Shown here one piece after another: positions 14,929 through 23,365 of a stretch of DNA of 24,147 bases. The stretch is taken from NCBI GenBank assembly GCA_009731375.1, contig BJOX01000057.1:300327-324473 (forward strand), read 5' to 3'. Origin of the DNA: Paulinella micropora. Lineage: Eukaryota > Cercozoa > Imbricatea > Euglyphida. Positions within the stretch are counted from its first letter, which is position 1; each line of letters begins with the position of its first letter. The notes under the pieces are model-generated. The model was not told the DNA's origin. It saw only the letters and a list, made by a program, of their open reading frames with translations, and ran no database searches. Made by a program: the position numbers and the translations under genes.

Positions 14929-17900
14929 TTACACGTCTGCGTCATTCGTGGTCTTTTGCCTCTTGGCAGGCGGCTGCTGCACACTGGCCGGCGGCTGCCA
15001 CAGCTCGCGGGCGGGGGGCTGCCAGAAGCCCACGTGCAAGCCTTTCAGTTTACTGGCCTCCTCGGTCGCTACTACTTTGTACGACGTGATATCAGGCCTC
15101 TTGCCGTCCGCATTCTTTGGCAGCCGCTTGGAGCCCGTCTTGACTAGTTCAAACCCGAACTTGGAGAGCAAGGACTTGAGGCACATCACTGCCTTCTCGG
15201 GCGGCTGGCCCGTGCGAGTAGTTCCGGGATCCCGCTGCGAAATCTCCAAGTCCCGGAAGAGCTGCGCTAACCGGCCGCCCGTTTTGTTGATCTGTACGTT
15301 GGTGAGCTGATGGGCGGGAGAAAGCAGGTCGGGCAGCTGGCAGCCAAGCAAGGACGCAGTTTCCCTGATGACGTGGTGAGCGACGGTCGCAAGCTTCACG
15401 TACTCAGTCACCTGCTTGCGCTGTTCCCTCGACCCGCTAAACAGGGCCTTGTCGTCGGCCTCGACCGCGTCGGCCACGGGAGACAGGGCCACTTGCATCA
15501 GGCGCAGCGCGCGGCGCTGTTTGCGCATGGCCTTGTACCGTGCCAGCAGCTCGTCCGCGGGGGTGGCCTTGCCGCTCAGCGCCTGTTCGCGCATAGCGTG
15601 CAGATAGCCAGGGTAGAGCTGCAGCGTCTCTAGCACCACCAGTTCAACTTGTAGGTATTTCCGTTTGGTGCCCTTCATGTTCTCGATGTCCTGCATGCGC
15701 TTCCGAGCATAAAAAGTGCTCCCGAGGTCCGCCCATTTGATGTGCTGCGACAGCACGAACTGGAGCTCTTCGTCGGTGGTCTCACGGGTCCCGGCCAGCT
15801 CGTCTTCTTCGTCTGCTTGCTTGGACTCCACCACCGGGTCGCTGGCCGGCCGCCTCAGCTCGTCGAGCGCCTTCCGCAGCTGCTCCTCTGGCGGAGGGTC
15901 GTCCATAACCAGTGCGTGCCCGCGCACAAACTGCTGGAACACGAGCTCGTTCCGGTTGTGCTCCACTTCCGTCTTGCGCGCCAGCAGGCATTCCACGAGG
16001 TTGGAATTCACCTCGACCGAGTACAGCTTCCGGCCGCTCTCGTCGACGACGTCCTTCCACCGGAGGCCAACGTCCATCATCAGGTATATCGCGTCCTTGT
16101 CTTTGGGATTGGAGCTGAGCGTCACTTTCCGGATCTGCTGTCGCTTCTCGTTGAAGTTCTTGGCCAATTCCTTGTACACCCCGTCGTGCTGCCACGGCCG
16201 CACGGGCGCATTGCCGGAGCGCACGGACGGCGGCCGAAACCCATCGCCAAAGTAGCAGTAGACTGTCCTATCCCGCACACGGCGCGCGCGCATAACCATC
16301 TGCCACAGGATCCTAGCGGGCGGACCACCCCTGGCAATGCTCGTCCCGTTCGCACAGTGCAGCATCACGCACTCGATCTGGTCCTGTAGGTCGGCCGCCA
16401 CGCACAGCGAGCTTGTGTAGATCAGTATGATGCAGCCGGAAGTGTAGTCGCTTGGTTCCGAGGGCCTAAACAAGTTGTTAATGTTGGATATCATCGCCTG
16501 GCTCTCCCCCGGAGGAGTCTGCGCAGTCAAGATCCGCACCCTAGCCCCGCGAGCCCAGATCGGGTCTACCTCCTCGACCTTGCCGTCTTCCCCCGTCTCG
16601 ACTTTCTTCCCCTTGGCGTCTGGCCTCTCCGGAGCTTCGCCGGCCGCCACGAACATGTCGTAGATAGCCCTTGCTTCGCGGTTCGAGCGGCAGGGCACGA
16701 GCGTCTTTTTCCCTTCTCGCAGGTTAGTTCGCAGCTTCTCCAGCCAGGCCTCGAGCTTGCCTACAACCTTGATATCGCGCCTAAGGTGCGGCGGCACGTA
16801 GCGGTAGTCGTGGAACTGTACTTCGGATTGCTTTGCGATCCCGTTGGCGCCCACGAAGAAGTCGTAGCACGTAGAATCGGAAGCCAAGTCCTTGTCCATC
16901 ACCAGAACGTGCGGGGTCTCTTTGCACAGCTTTTCGTAGATGGCGTTGTTCTCTCGCAGGTTCCAGCGGTTCGTCTGCATCGAGACCCGCTGGTCGGACA
17001 GCAGCCTGAACTCGTCCAGAATGAGCAGGTCGTAGCTGATCAACGTCCTTGCGCTGCCTTGGTTGACCACCAGACGGTGCAGGGACTCGTATTGCACGAT
17101 AATCCGCTTGTGCTGGGACAAGCAGCCATTAGCGTCCTTCGGCGCGTTCATGTAGTTGGCCAGCGTAGAAATCTCGATGCCGTTCTCGTCCAGGAAGGAG
17201 GCCAGATCCCCGTTGACGCAGGACGCCTGTGTCCGCCGGCCGGTCACGATGCAGACCCTGGCATCTGGGTTCGCCCGCAGCAGCTCCAAGATGGAATTCC
17301 TGGAAGCGTGCGACTTGCCTAGCCCCGTAATAGCGTTCACCAGCTGGTAGCGGAACTTGCTGAAGCTGATAGGATGCATGTACTCCTTCCTGTACACATC
17401 ATCCTCTGTCCTGTAGATGCCGGCAGTCTCAAAGCCCAGCTGCTCCGCCGGCGAGCCCTTGTCCTCCGCCTCCAGCAGTTGTTCGCGGTCGCCGTCCTGC
17501 GCAACCATGGAGCTGCGCTTCCAGCCGAGCCTAGTGAGCTTGGGCAGCCTCGTGAGGTCCTTGCGGCCCTGGGGCCTCGTCTCTGTCTCGCCGCAGTCCA
17601 CCGCGGAACAGAACTCCGCCAGCTCGCCTAGCATCGCCTCGTCCACCACGTTCTGTCTGTCCTCGATCACCAACGAGTCGTGGCGCAGACAGATCATCTC
17701 GCAGCCCTTGTCCCGCAAGAAGGCCATGGCGCGGGACATGACCTTCGCTTCGTAGCGAGTAGTCACAAAGTGCACGAACGCCCCCTCGACGTTCTTGTAG
17801 TTGATGTGCCTGACGCGGTCCCAGCCCAGCTTGCGCCTCTTCTCGCAGTAGTCCCACACCTTCCTATAGTGAGGCTTGAGCACCGCGATCGCGTGCAGGA

Positions 17901-18645
17901 CCGAGTTGCGCAGCTCCCGGGCAAAACGGAATGGGGGCAGGCCCGCCAGGTCCCCGCCGTGCAAGATCCTGAGCAATATCTCCTTGGCGCCGTCCCTCGA
18001 CTTCCCGAAGACTTCAGCCGTCTTCTGCAAGCACTCTTCTCGGTTCTCTACAAGCTTGCGCAGGGCAGCCAGGGGGGCCGGATTGCTAGCCAGGCTTTCC
18101 GCCAGCCACAGCAAGAACACAGGCACGCTGTTGTTGATGTCGACCTCCTGGCAGAACGCAGGCAGGGCCAGGCGGCGCAGGGCGATAGGCGCATTCTGCA
18201 TCCCAGTCGTAGCGTAGGCCCGGCCGCCCTTGGTGCCCTTGCCGTAGCGGTAGTCAACGCAGTAGCCCCCAGTCGCGATCACTTCCTTCTGCATGCAGTC
18301 CAGCAGTTGCTTGTGAACGGGCGCCAGGCGCGGCTCGGCCAACAGGTCGCGGACGGCGGGCAGGTCCAATATCTCGTAGAACCTGTACACGGCTGCCCTT
18401 TTCGTCTTGTCTTTGCTGGTAGGAGCGGCCTTCTCGTCGGCCGACTCGTCGTCGCTGGCGGCCTGAACCGGGCTAGGCGGCTCGCTGTCGCACTCTTCCG
18501 CTTCGCCGCCCGTGGCAGCCGCCGCTTGTCGTGCCCTCTTTCTCTTGCGCCGCGTTCTGGCTCGCAGGGACTGCAGGGCGGGGCTTTCGTCGTCGTCGTC
18601 ATCGGAGGCAGTGACGGGCGGCATGGCCGTCTTGTGTTCCTGCAT
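14929..18645 (-). CDS. Origin-binding-protein-type SF2 helicase fused to a polymerase-like N-terminus
   Basis: 1238 aa. Residues 1-85 are charged and disordered, with an NLS-like RRKRKRARQ. Residues about 86-350 carry three motifs in the order of family-A/T7-type polymerases: EVDINNSVPVFLL (Asp169, motif A-like), GAKEILLRILHGG (Lys221, motif B-like) and LRHDSLVI (His322-Asp323, motif C-like). Residues about 425-810 form an SF2 helicase of the herpesvirus origin-binding type: Walker A NAITGLGKS (437-445), Walker B LLILDEFR (540-547), and an arginine-finger motif QMVMRARRVRD (782-792). The rest, with long helices and a Pro/Gln-rich end (WQPPAR, LWQPPAS, VQQPPAK), is unassigned. It likely recognises and opens replication origins, perhaps with a primase or polymerase function. 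The helicase call is firm; the polymerase-like call rests on motif order and spacing only. It leads a minus-strand run with the membrane protein and RNR, and faces a repeat-bearing spacer. Confidence 0.85.
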   Translation of the reverse strand: MQEHKTAMPPVTASDDDDDESPALQSLRARTRRKRKRARQAAAATGGEAEECDSEPPSPVQAASDDESADEKAAPTSKDKTKRAAVYRFYEILDLPAVRDLLAEPRLAPVHKQLLDCMQKEVIATGGYCVDYRYGKGTKGGRAYATTGMQNAPIALRRLALPAFCQEVDINNSVPVFLLWLAESLASNPAPLAALRKLVENREECLQKTAEVFGKSRDGAKEILLRILHGGDLAGLPPFRFARELRNSVLHAIAVLKPHYRKVWDYCEKRRKLGWDRVRHINYKNVEGAFVHFVTTRYEAKVMSRAMAFLRDKGCEMICLRHDSLVIEDRQNVVDEAMLGELAEFCSAVDCGETETRPQGRKDLTRLPKLTRLGWKRSSMVAQDGDREQLLEAEDKGSPAEQLGFETAGIYRTEDDVYRKEYMHPISFSKFRYQLVNAITGLGKSHASRNSILELLRANPDARVCIVTGRRTQASCVNGDLASFLDENGIEISTLANYMNAPKDANGCLSQHKRIIVQYESLHRLVVNQGSARTLISYDLLILDEFRLLSDQRVSMQTNRWNLRENNAIYEKLCKETPHVLVMDKDLASDSTCYDFFVGANGIAKQSEVQFHDYRYVPPHLRRDIKVVGKLEAWLEKLRTNLREGKKTLVPCRSNREARAIYDMFVAAGEAPERPDAKGKKVETGEDGKVEEVDPIWARGARVRILTAQTPPGESQAMISNINNLFRPSEPSDYTSGCIILIYTSSLCVAADLQDQIECVMLHCANGTSIARGGPPARILWQMVMRARRVRDRTVYCYFGDGFRPPSVRSGNAPVRPWQHDGVYKELAKNFNEKRQQIRKVTLSSNPKDKDAIYLMMDVGLRWKDVVDESGRKLYSVEVNSNLVECLLARKTEVEHNRNELVFQQFVRGHALVMDDPPPEEQLRKALDELRRPASDPVVESKQADEEDELAGTRETTDEELQFVLSQHIKWADLGSTFYARKRMQDIENMKGTKRKYLQVELVVLETLQLYPGYLHAMREQALSGKATPADELLARYKAMRKQRRALRLMQVALSPVADAVEADDKALFSGSREQRKQVTEYVKLATVAHHVIRETASLLGCQLPDLLSPAHQLTNVQINKTGGRLAQLFRDLEISQRDPGTTRTGQPPEKAVMCLKSLLSKFGFELVKTGSKRLPKNADGKRPDITSYKVVATEEASKLKGLHVGFWQPPARELWQPPASVQQPPAKRQKTTNDADV

Positions 18646-19150
18646 GTAGGCACCTACAAAAAAAGATGTGGCGGTCGTTCACGCACTCAGACGAGACAGC
18701 AAAATTTTGACGGATTTTGCGGCAATTTTTTTTTGCAAGGCAAGAAATTTTTACTGGTTTTGTGGCGCGGTAAGTTTCCGGAAATTCAGCCTCGATATGC
18801 GGCAAGGACAAATGGCAATAGGTTCGTTCCGGCTGTGACCACTTTCGCTCGAGGAAAACTCGATTGTTCTGAGGGATGACAAGGGTGCCGCCCACATGAC
18901 AGTAACGGTCTTCTAGAAATTCGCTGGTGCGCCGGGCCCGGATGCAGGCCATACACATACAGCCATATCACTGCCTTTTTGTCCCTCACTACTGCCTTTT
19001 TGTACCATATCACTGGCCTCTTTGACAGTATCACGATATTTCGGCCATATCACGACGTCCAGGGACAAAAAGGCAGCGGGCGCGTGCCCTGGGCAAGGAC
19101 ACGCGACTGACTGCCAGACCAGCCTCATAATCCAAGGACAGACGAAGGAC
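18646..19150. promoter_or_regulatory. Divergent spacer with iterated sites; candidate promoter/origin
   Basis: This spacer lies between the helicase gene (-) and the 268-aa gene (+). It holds three copies of CATATCAC (18964-18971, 19006-19013, 19046-19053; spacing 42 and 40 bp). A 16-bp perfect inverted repeat runs CTGCCTTTTTGTCCCT at 18971-18986 and its complement at 19061-19076, and a further GCCTTTTTGT lies near 18993. An imperfect dyad TGTAGG-CA-CCTACA (18645-18658) overlaps the helicase start. Several motifs recur in the noncoding tail beyond 23.5 kb. Its position beside an origin-binding-type helicase makes an origin conceivable; this is inference. Confidence 0.45.
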
Positions 19151-19957
19151 ATGTTCGCACGACCCTGTGACCGCGTGGAGACTCGACAGGCCAAGCGACG
19201 CCGCGTGGACAAGATGGTGCTCGCCGTGCCGCTGACTGGACAGGCAGAGCCCATGACAGTACACGAGAGGCTACAGTACGCAGACCGACGGGACGACGCA
19301 GAATACGTCGACCCCGGCACGTGCAATTACACCGAACAAGACTACAGCGAGCCAGAAGAACCAAGAACCAAGGACGAAGTGACGGCGGAACTCATCGCAG
19401 AGGGCGAGACTGGTGTCTGGAAGCGGGACTGCCGTACGCTGTGGTCCGACCTAGACACTGTTATCGCTGGTCCCTATCGCAGATTCGAACAATTGAACGG
19501 GACCGACGACGCGACCCTCCGAACAATCGCGGCCTGCTATCTCGCCGTGCGTTTCCTGGCCACACTGCTGCCGCTCGAAATTGCCAGCATCTGCAAAGAC
19601 TACCTCGCGCCCCCTTTTGTCAACGACGTAGATCCAGACCAGTGGATTGCACTGGGCGACTACGGTCGGTCGTGGCTGGCAGACGACAGCTCCATGCCCC
19701 GCATGAAACGCACCCCATTTTTCTACGAGCCCCGCGTGTTAAACCAACGGGAAATGAAGTACATAGACAAACTACTAAGATTTCCTTACATCCACGACGA
19801 GGTCATTGCAAGAATTACGCCAGAATCGCTGGGAGGCCTCATGGCACAGCACGAGCCGCTGGCCCGCGCACACTTGCGCAAACGCGCTGCACTTCACAAC
19901 AGGCGCATCGCAGCTTTCCGAGCGAGAGTAGATATCTTCCTAATAAAAACTCTTTAA
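19151..19957 (+). CDS. Uncharacterised 268-aa protein
   Basis: Start at the ATG at 19151 (MFARPCDRVETRQAKRRRVDKM). The frame is open further upstream, but only through the repeat region. The N-terminus is basic (QAKRRRVDK, NLS-like). Next comes an acidic stretch (NYTEQDYSEPEEPRTKDE), then a helical region from about residue 105. That region contains LPLEIASICKDYLAPPF, reminiscent of the LPxEIxxxIxxYL helix common in F-box-like or giant-virus proteins, but too short to assign. The C-terminal third is helical and basic (LRKRAALHNRRIAAFRAR). No enzyme motif is seen. An AATAAA (19942-19947) overlaps the last codons. Composition matches the helicase gene, from which it diverges. Confidence 0.7.
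   Translation: MFARPCDRVETRQAKRRRVDKMVLAVPLTGQAEPMTVHERLQYADRRDDAEYVDPGTCNYTEQDYSEPEEPRTKDEVTAELIAEGETGVWKRDCRTLWSDLDTVIAGPYRRFEQLNGTDDATLRTIAACYLAVRFLATLLPLEIASICKDYLAPPFVNDVDPDQWIALGDYGRSWLADDSSMPRMKRTPFFYEPRVLNQREMKYIDKLLRFPYIHDEVIARITPESLGGLMAQHEPLARAHLRKRAALHNRRIAAFRARVDIFLIKTL
19942..19947 (+). terminator. AATAAA inside the last codons
   Basis: The signal lies 8 nt before the TAA at 19955-19957. If used, the 3' untranslated region would be very short. The flank up to 20122 is otherwise empty apart from a C-run and an A-run near 20000. Confidence 0.5.
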
Positions 19958-20450
19958 TCAGTTTGCAAAATCTCATTTTACTAATCAAGACCCGACCGGC
20001 CCCCCCAAAAAATACTATCAAAGTTTGTCTCAGAGTGGCGTGACGGAGAGCCACTCGTAAGGGCTGTTGGAGGCGTGGACGCCCAGCGAGGCTAGGTCGG
20101 ACAGGGGCCGGGCCACTTTAGATTACTTAGATTTGCCGTCGAATACCAACTGCCGCGCGGGGTCGACGCCAAACGCGTGGCCGCCGTGCACGAGGATACC
20201 CAGCGGAGCGGTTCTGTCGCGTAGCCAGCCAGTACCACGCGTCTTCAAGGGCTCGCGCGAGACGGTAGCCAACGACTGCCCTTGCTGCTCCAGCGCGTCC
20301 AAGTACTCGTAGAACACGGGGTAGCAATCCACCGACTTCTTGAAGTCCGAGCGGAGCAGTTCCTTGTAACGCTTCGGCGCGTCGCACAAGTTGAACAAGG
20401 CCATAGCCAGGCACGCGTACGGCTTGTCAAGACGGTAGCGCTGTGCCACG

Positions 20451-20476
20451 GCCGTGCCTGCTGAGCAGGCTACGGC
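20451..20476. repeat. Palindromic hairpin, copy 1
   Basis: The core GCCTGCTGAGCAGGC (20456-20470) is a perfect 7-bp stem around one base, extended by GCCGT/ACGGC with a single bulged T. The same core is found at 21023-21037. It encodes ACSAG in the broken peptidase frame. Confidence 0.75.
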
Positions 20477-21016
20477 ACGGGGCACGGCGCTAGAGTCACC
20501 GACCTGCCTGTACGGAGTGTCCTTGGCCATGACCTCCGCCTCGATCGTCCGCTGCCAGTGCTCAATGGCGTAGGGACCTTCCTCATCTTTCCACTTCAGT
20601 ACGCAGTACTCGGGCTCCAGTGTCCACGAGCGGCGCTTGGTCCTCGGGTTCTCCCAGGTCACCTTGATGGCGCGCCCATCGCTCTCCTTCCATCCACATC
20701 GCTTCTTTTCCTCATCAGTGGGCCGCTGGAGCTCGTAGAAGCGGCACGGCTTGCCAGTAAAGACGTGCAGGCGGCGCCGCTTGCTAGGCCTCTCCTCCTC
20801 CGGGGCAGGCGCGGGGGGCAGGGGCGCGGTCGGCAGCGGTAGCGGCGCCGTAGGTAGCGGCGGGTCGATCGTCAGGATGTCGATGACCTCCTCCTCGTCC
20901 TCCTCCTCGTCCTCCTCCTCGTCCTCCTACTCGCTCCCGCTATCCTGTCCCGTGGGCGCTGGCGCGGGCCGTGGCAGAGCGCGAACAGCGTCGCCTGGAC
21001 GGTCGACTGGGCCCAT

Positions 21017-21044
21017 GGGCATGCCTGCTGAGCAGGCTATACCC
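21017..21044. repeat. Palindromic hairpin, copy 2
   Basis: It has the same 15-bp core (21023-21037) followed by the same bulged T. The outer stem has different bases (GGGCAT against ATACCC, one mismatch), so the outer pairing is largely kept while its sequence changes. It also encodes ACSAG in the same frame as copy 1. Confidence 0.75.
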
Positions 21045-21231
21045 ACGGACGCAGCGCCCCCCTGGCAAACGAGCTCGCCCTCTGCCATCGGCGCTGGCCG
21101 TGGCCCGCTGTCGCCGAGGCTGTCACCCTTGCCGCTAGCTTGGTCGGCCACGCCATACGCAACGCAGAGCACTGTCATGTACGCTATTGCACACACACAT
21201 ACAAGCTGAAAACACCCAACTTCAAACGAAT

Positions 21232-21590
21232 CTATCTAAGCTAATCTTGAGTATATTGGCGTAATTTTTGCTGCACTAGCTTCCTTGTGATGCGGGCTAT
21301 CTAAATCTACCCTCAATTCTTATGGGGGCCCTCTGGGAGCCGTCCAACCACTTGGTCAAAGTCGCGGAAAAATGGGGCAGACCTCATTTTTCAAAGTGAC
21401 AGTTTGCAACTAGTCTCGGCTGGCCTTTCAAAATTTTTGGTGCGTTAGATTTGTCTTGATGTGGGCTATCTAAATCTACCCTCAAACCTTATGGGAACCA
21501 TCGGGGCGCTGTCCAACCACTTGGTCAAAGTCGTGGAAAAATGGGACCACCCCTATTTTTCCAAGTCACTGTTTGCAGCCAAACTACACG
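21232..21590 (+). repeat. Two diverged direct repeats, offset 169 bp
   Basis: Copy 1 is about 21232-21425 and copy 2 about 21426-21590. Shared blocks are GGGCTATCTAAATCTACCCT (21294 and 21463) and TCCAACCACTTGGTCAAAGT (21343 and 21512), followed by GGAAAAATGGG. Short open frames cross the copies but shift between them, so they are unlikely to be coding. Confidence 0.8.
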
Positions 21591-21906
21591 CAATTTGTGT
21601 GTGTATAAATGGAACGTGTTCATTTCAATACAATCTTTCAGGATGTACATACACACAGCACCACACACATGCAAACATGCTCAAAAACATCAAGGGTTCC
21701 ATTCCCATCAGCTACCCACTTCCCTAGTTCAGCAGACCTAAGGTTCTGAGGCCAAACTTCCCCTGGGCTCACGCCACGTCACAGTTACCCGGCGGGGCCA
21801 AAAATCCCACACACTGATTTTGCTTATTTCCTTTTTGCCACCCCTCCCCGCCACCGCCCACCGCCCACCGCAAAAATCAGGGCTTTTTTCCGCCCAAAAC
21901 TTTGCA
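21591..21906. other. Noncoding, no feature recognised
   Basis: Moderate-GC sequence with CA-rich stretches (ACACACA near 21648-21672) and a CCACCGCCCACCGCCCACCG run near 21850-21870. No gene or site is supported. Confidence 0.5.
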
Positions 21907-22045
21907 GTGGGCTATCTCAGCCAATCCTGTAGCTTTTTGCGTAATTTTTGCAGCATTCGATTCCTCGTGACACGGGCTATTCGAATATATACACTAGACA
22001 ACAGGATACGACCGAAGAGCAATCCAACCGCCTTGTCAGAACAGT
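21907..22045 (+). repeat. Third, more diverged copy of the 21.2-kb repeat
   Basis: It shares GTAATTTTTGC(T/A)GCA, TTCCT.GTGA..CGGGCTAT and TCCAACC.CTTG.TCA in the same order as copy 1. Its right end merges into the first TGTCAGAAC inverted-repeat unit. Confidence 0.65.
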
Positions 22046-22104
22046 CATTTACGGCCAGGTCCGCCAAACACCCATCCCACCCCCCTAAATCCACTGTTCT
22101 GGCA
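22034..22104. repeat. Inverted-repeat unit, diverged (71 bp)
   Basis: TGTCAGAACAG at 22034-22044 faces CTGTTCTGGCA at 22094-22104. It is the same end motif as the units below, with variant bases inside the arms (10 of 11 paired). Confidence 0.65.
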
Positions 22105-22169
22105 GGTGCCAGCCCACCCCTCTGTCACTACCCTGGCAGCGGGGGCCCCCTCCCCTCCCTCTGATCCAG

Positions 22170-22368
22170 CCACCTGAAAAATCAGGTGGCCGGTGCCGCT
22201 GTCAGAACCCACACATGAGCCGTTTTTATTTACCATATAAATAAACCTAGATGGCAGGGGTTCTGACAGCCACATGAAAAATCAGGTGGCAGGTGCCGCT
22301 GTCAGAACCCACACATGAGCAGTTTTTATTTACCATATAAATAAACCTAGATGGCAGGGGTTCTGACA
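22170..22368. repeat. Two tandem 100-bp units, each with two hairpins
   Basis: Each unit contains a CCACCTGA-AAAA-TCAGGTGG hairpin (22170-22189; second copy 22270-22289 with one mismatch). It also contains a 69-bp element bounded by TGTCAGAACCC and GGGTTCTGACA (22200-22268 and 22300-22368). The interior TTTATTTACCATATAAATAAA is itself nearly palindromic. Confidence 0.9.
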
Positions 22369-22387
22369 ACGCCGTCACAGCACTCTT

Positions 22388-22530
22388 TGTCAGAACCCAC
22401 ACCTTGTCCGTTACGCTGCGCTATACTCTTACGTGGCAGGGTTCTGACAACGTCGCCACAGCCCTCTTTGTCAGAACCCACACCTTGTCAGTTACGCTGC
22501 GCTATACTCTTACGTGTCGGGGTTCTGACA
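22388..22530. repeat. Two 62-bp inverted-repeat units, offset 81 bp
   Basis: The units are 22388-22449 and 22469-22530, both TGTCAGAACCC...GGGTTCTGACA. Their interior (TTACGCTGCGCTATACTCTT) differs from that of the 69-bp units but is conserved between the two and in the copy beyond the gap. Confidence 0.9.
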
Positions 22531-22550
22531 GGCGGTACAACCACGGGAGG

Positions 22551-23365
22551 NNNNNNNNNNNNNNNNNNNNNNNNNNNNNNNNNNNNNNNNNNNNNNNNNN
22601 NNNNNNNNNNNNNNNNNNNNNNNNNNNNNNNNNNNNNNNNNNNNNNNNNNNNNNNNNNNNNNNNNNNNNNNNNNNNNNNNNNNNNNNNNNNNNNNNNNNN
22701 NNNNNNNNNNNNNNNNNNNNNNNNNNNNNNNNNNNNNNNNNNNNNNNNNNNNNNNNNNNNNNNNNNNNNNNNNNNNNNNNNNNNNNNNNNNNNNNNNNNN
22801 NNNNNNNNNNNNNNNNNNNNNNNNNNNNNNNNNNNNNNNNNNNNNNNNNNNNNNNNNNNNNNNNNNNNNNNNNNNNNNNNNNNNNNNNNNNNNNNNNNNN
22901 NNNNNNNNNNNNNNNNNNNNNNNNNNNNNNNNNNNNNNNNNNNNNNNNNNNNNNNNNNNNNNNNNNNNNNNNNNNNNNNNNNNNNNNNNNNNNNNNNNNN
23001 NNNNNNNNNNNNNNNNNNNNNNNNNNNNNNNNNNNNNNNNNNNNNNNNNNNNNNNNNNNNNNNNNNNNNNNNNNNNNNNNNNNNNNNNNNNNNNNNNNNN
23101 NNNNNNNNNNNNNNNNNNNNNNNNNNNNNNNNNNNNNNNNNNNNNNNNNNNNNNNNNNNNNNNNNNNNNNNNNNNNNNNNNNNNNNNNNNNNNNNNNNNN
23201 NNNNNNNNNNNNNNNNNNNNNNNNNNNNNNNNNNNNNNNNNNNNNNNNNNNNNNNNNNNNNNNNNNNNNNNNNNNNNNNNNNNNNNNNNNNNNNNNNNNN
23301 NNNNNNNNNNNNNNNNNNNNNNNNNNNNNNNNNNNNNNNNNNNNNNNNNNNNNNNNNNNNNNNNN
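22551..23365. other. Assembly gap of 815 N
   Basis: Unknown sequence. The same inverted-repeat family lies on both sides, so collapse of a repeat array is the likely reason for the gap. Any open frame drawn through the N run is meaningless. Confidence 1.

Larger units (their letters stand above)
20123..21178 (-). pseudogene. Possible papain-fold cysteine peptidase gene broken by in-frame TAG
   Basis: One minus-strand frame of 352 codons runs from the ATG at 21176-21178 to TAA at 20123, interrupted once by TAG at 20927-20929. The stop lies at the start of an acidic Glu/Asp run, and a single base change in a GAG codon would explain it. The upstream part (83 codons) is Pro/Gly/Ala-rich. Downstream come the acidic run, a Pro-rich linker, a basic KRRR block, and a folded domain. 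That domain has KPYACLAMALFNLCD (Cys codon 20411-20413) and LVHGGHAFGVDPARQLVFD (His codon 20177-20179, Asp codon 20162-20164). This Cys...His...Asp order with an N after the Cys helix is typical of papain-like/NlpC-like peptidases found in viruses and large transposons. The assignment is by motif only. No ATG directly follows the TAG that would keep the whole domain region; the first later one is at 20530. Sequencing error at the stop is possible. Confidence 0.55.

Noticed and set aside
14929-18645. Assignment of the region to a herpesvirus because of the origin-binding helicase
   Set aside because: Herpesviruses do not encode RPB5, and the N-terminal fusion and DUF285 protein do not fit. 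This helicase family also occurs outside herpesviruses.
12250-21178. Reassigned stop codons (TAA/TAG as sense)
   Set aside because: TAA, TAG and TGA all terminate other intact genes at sensible positions in the window.
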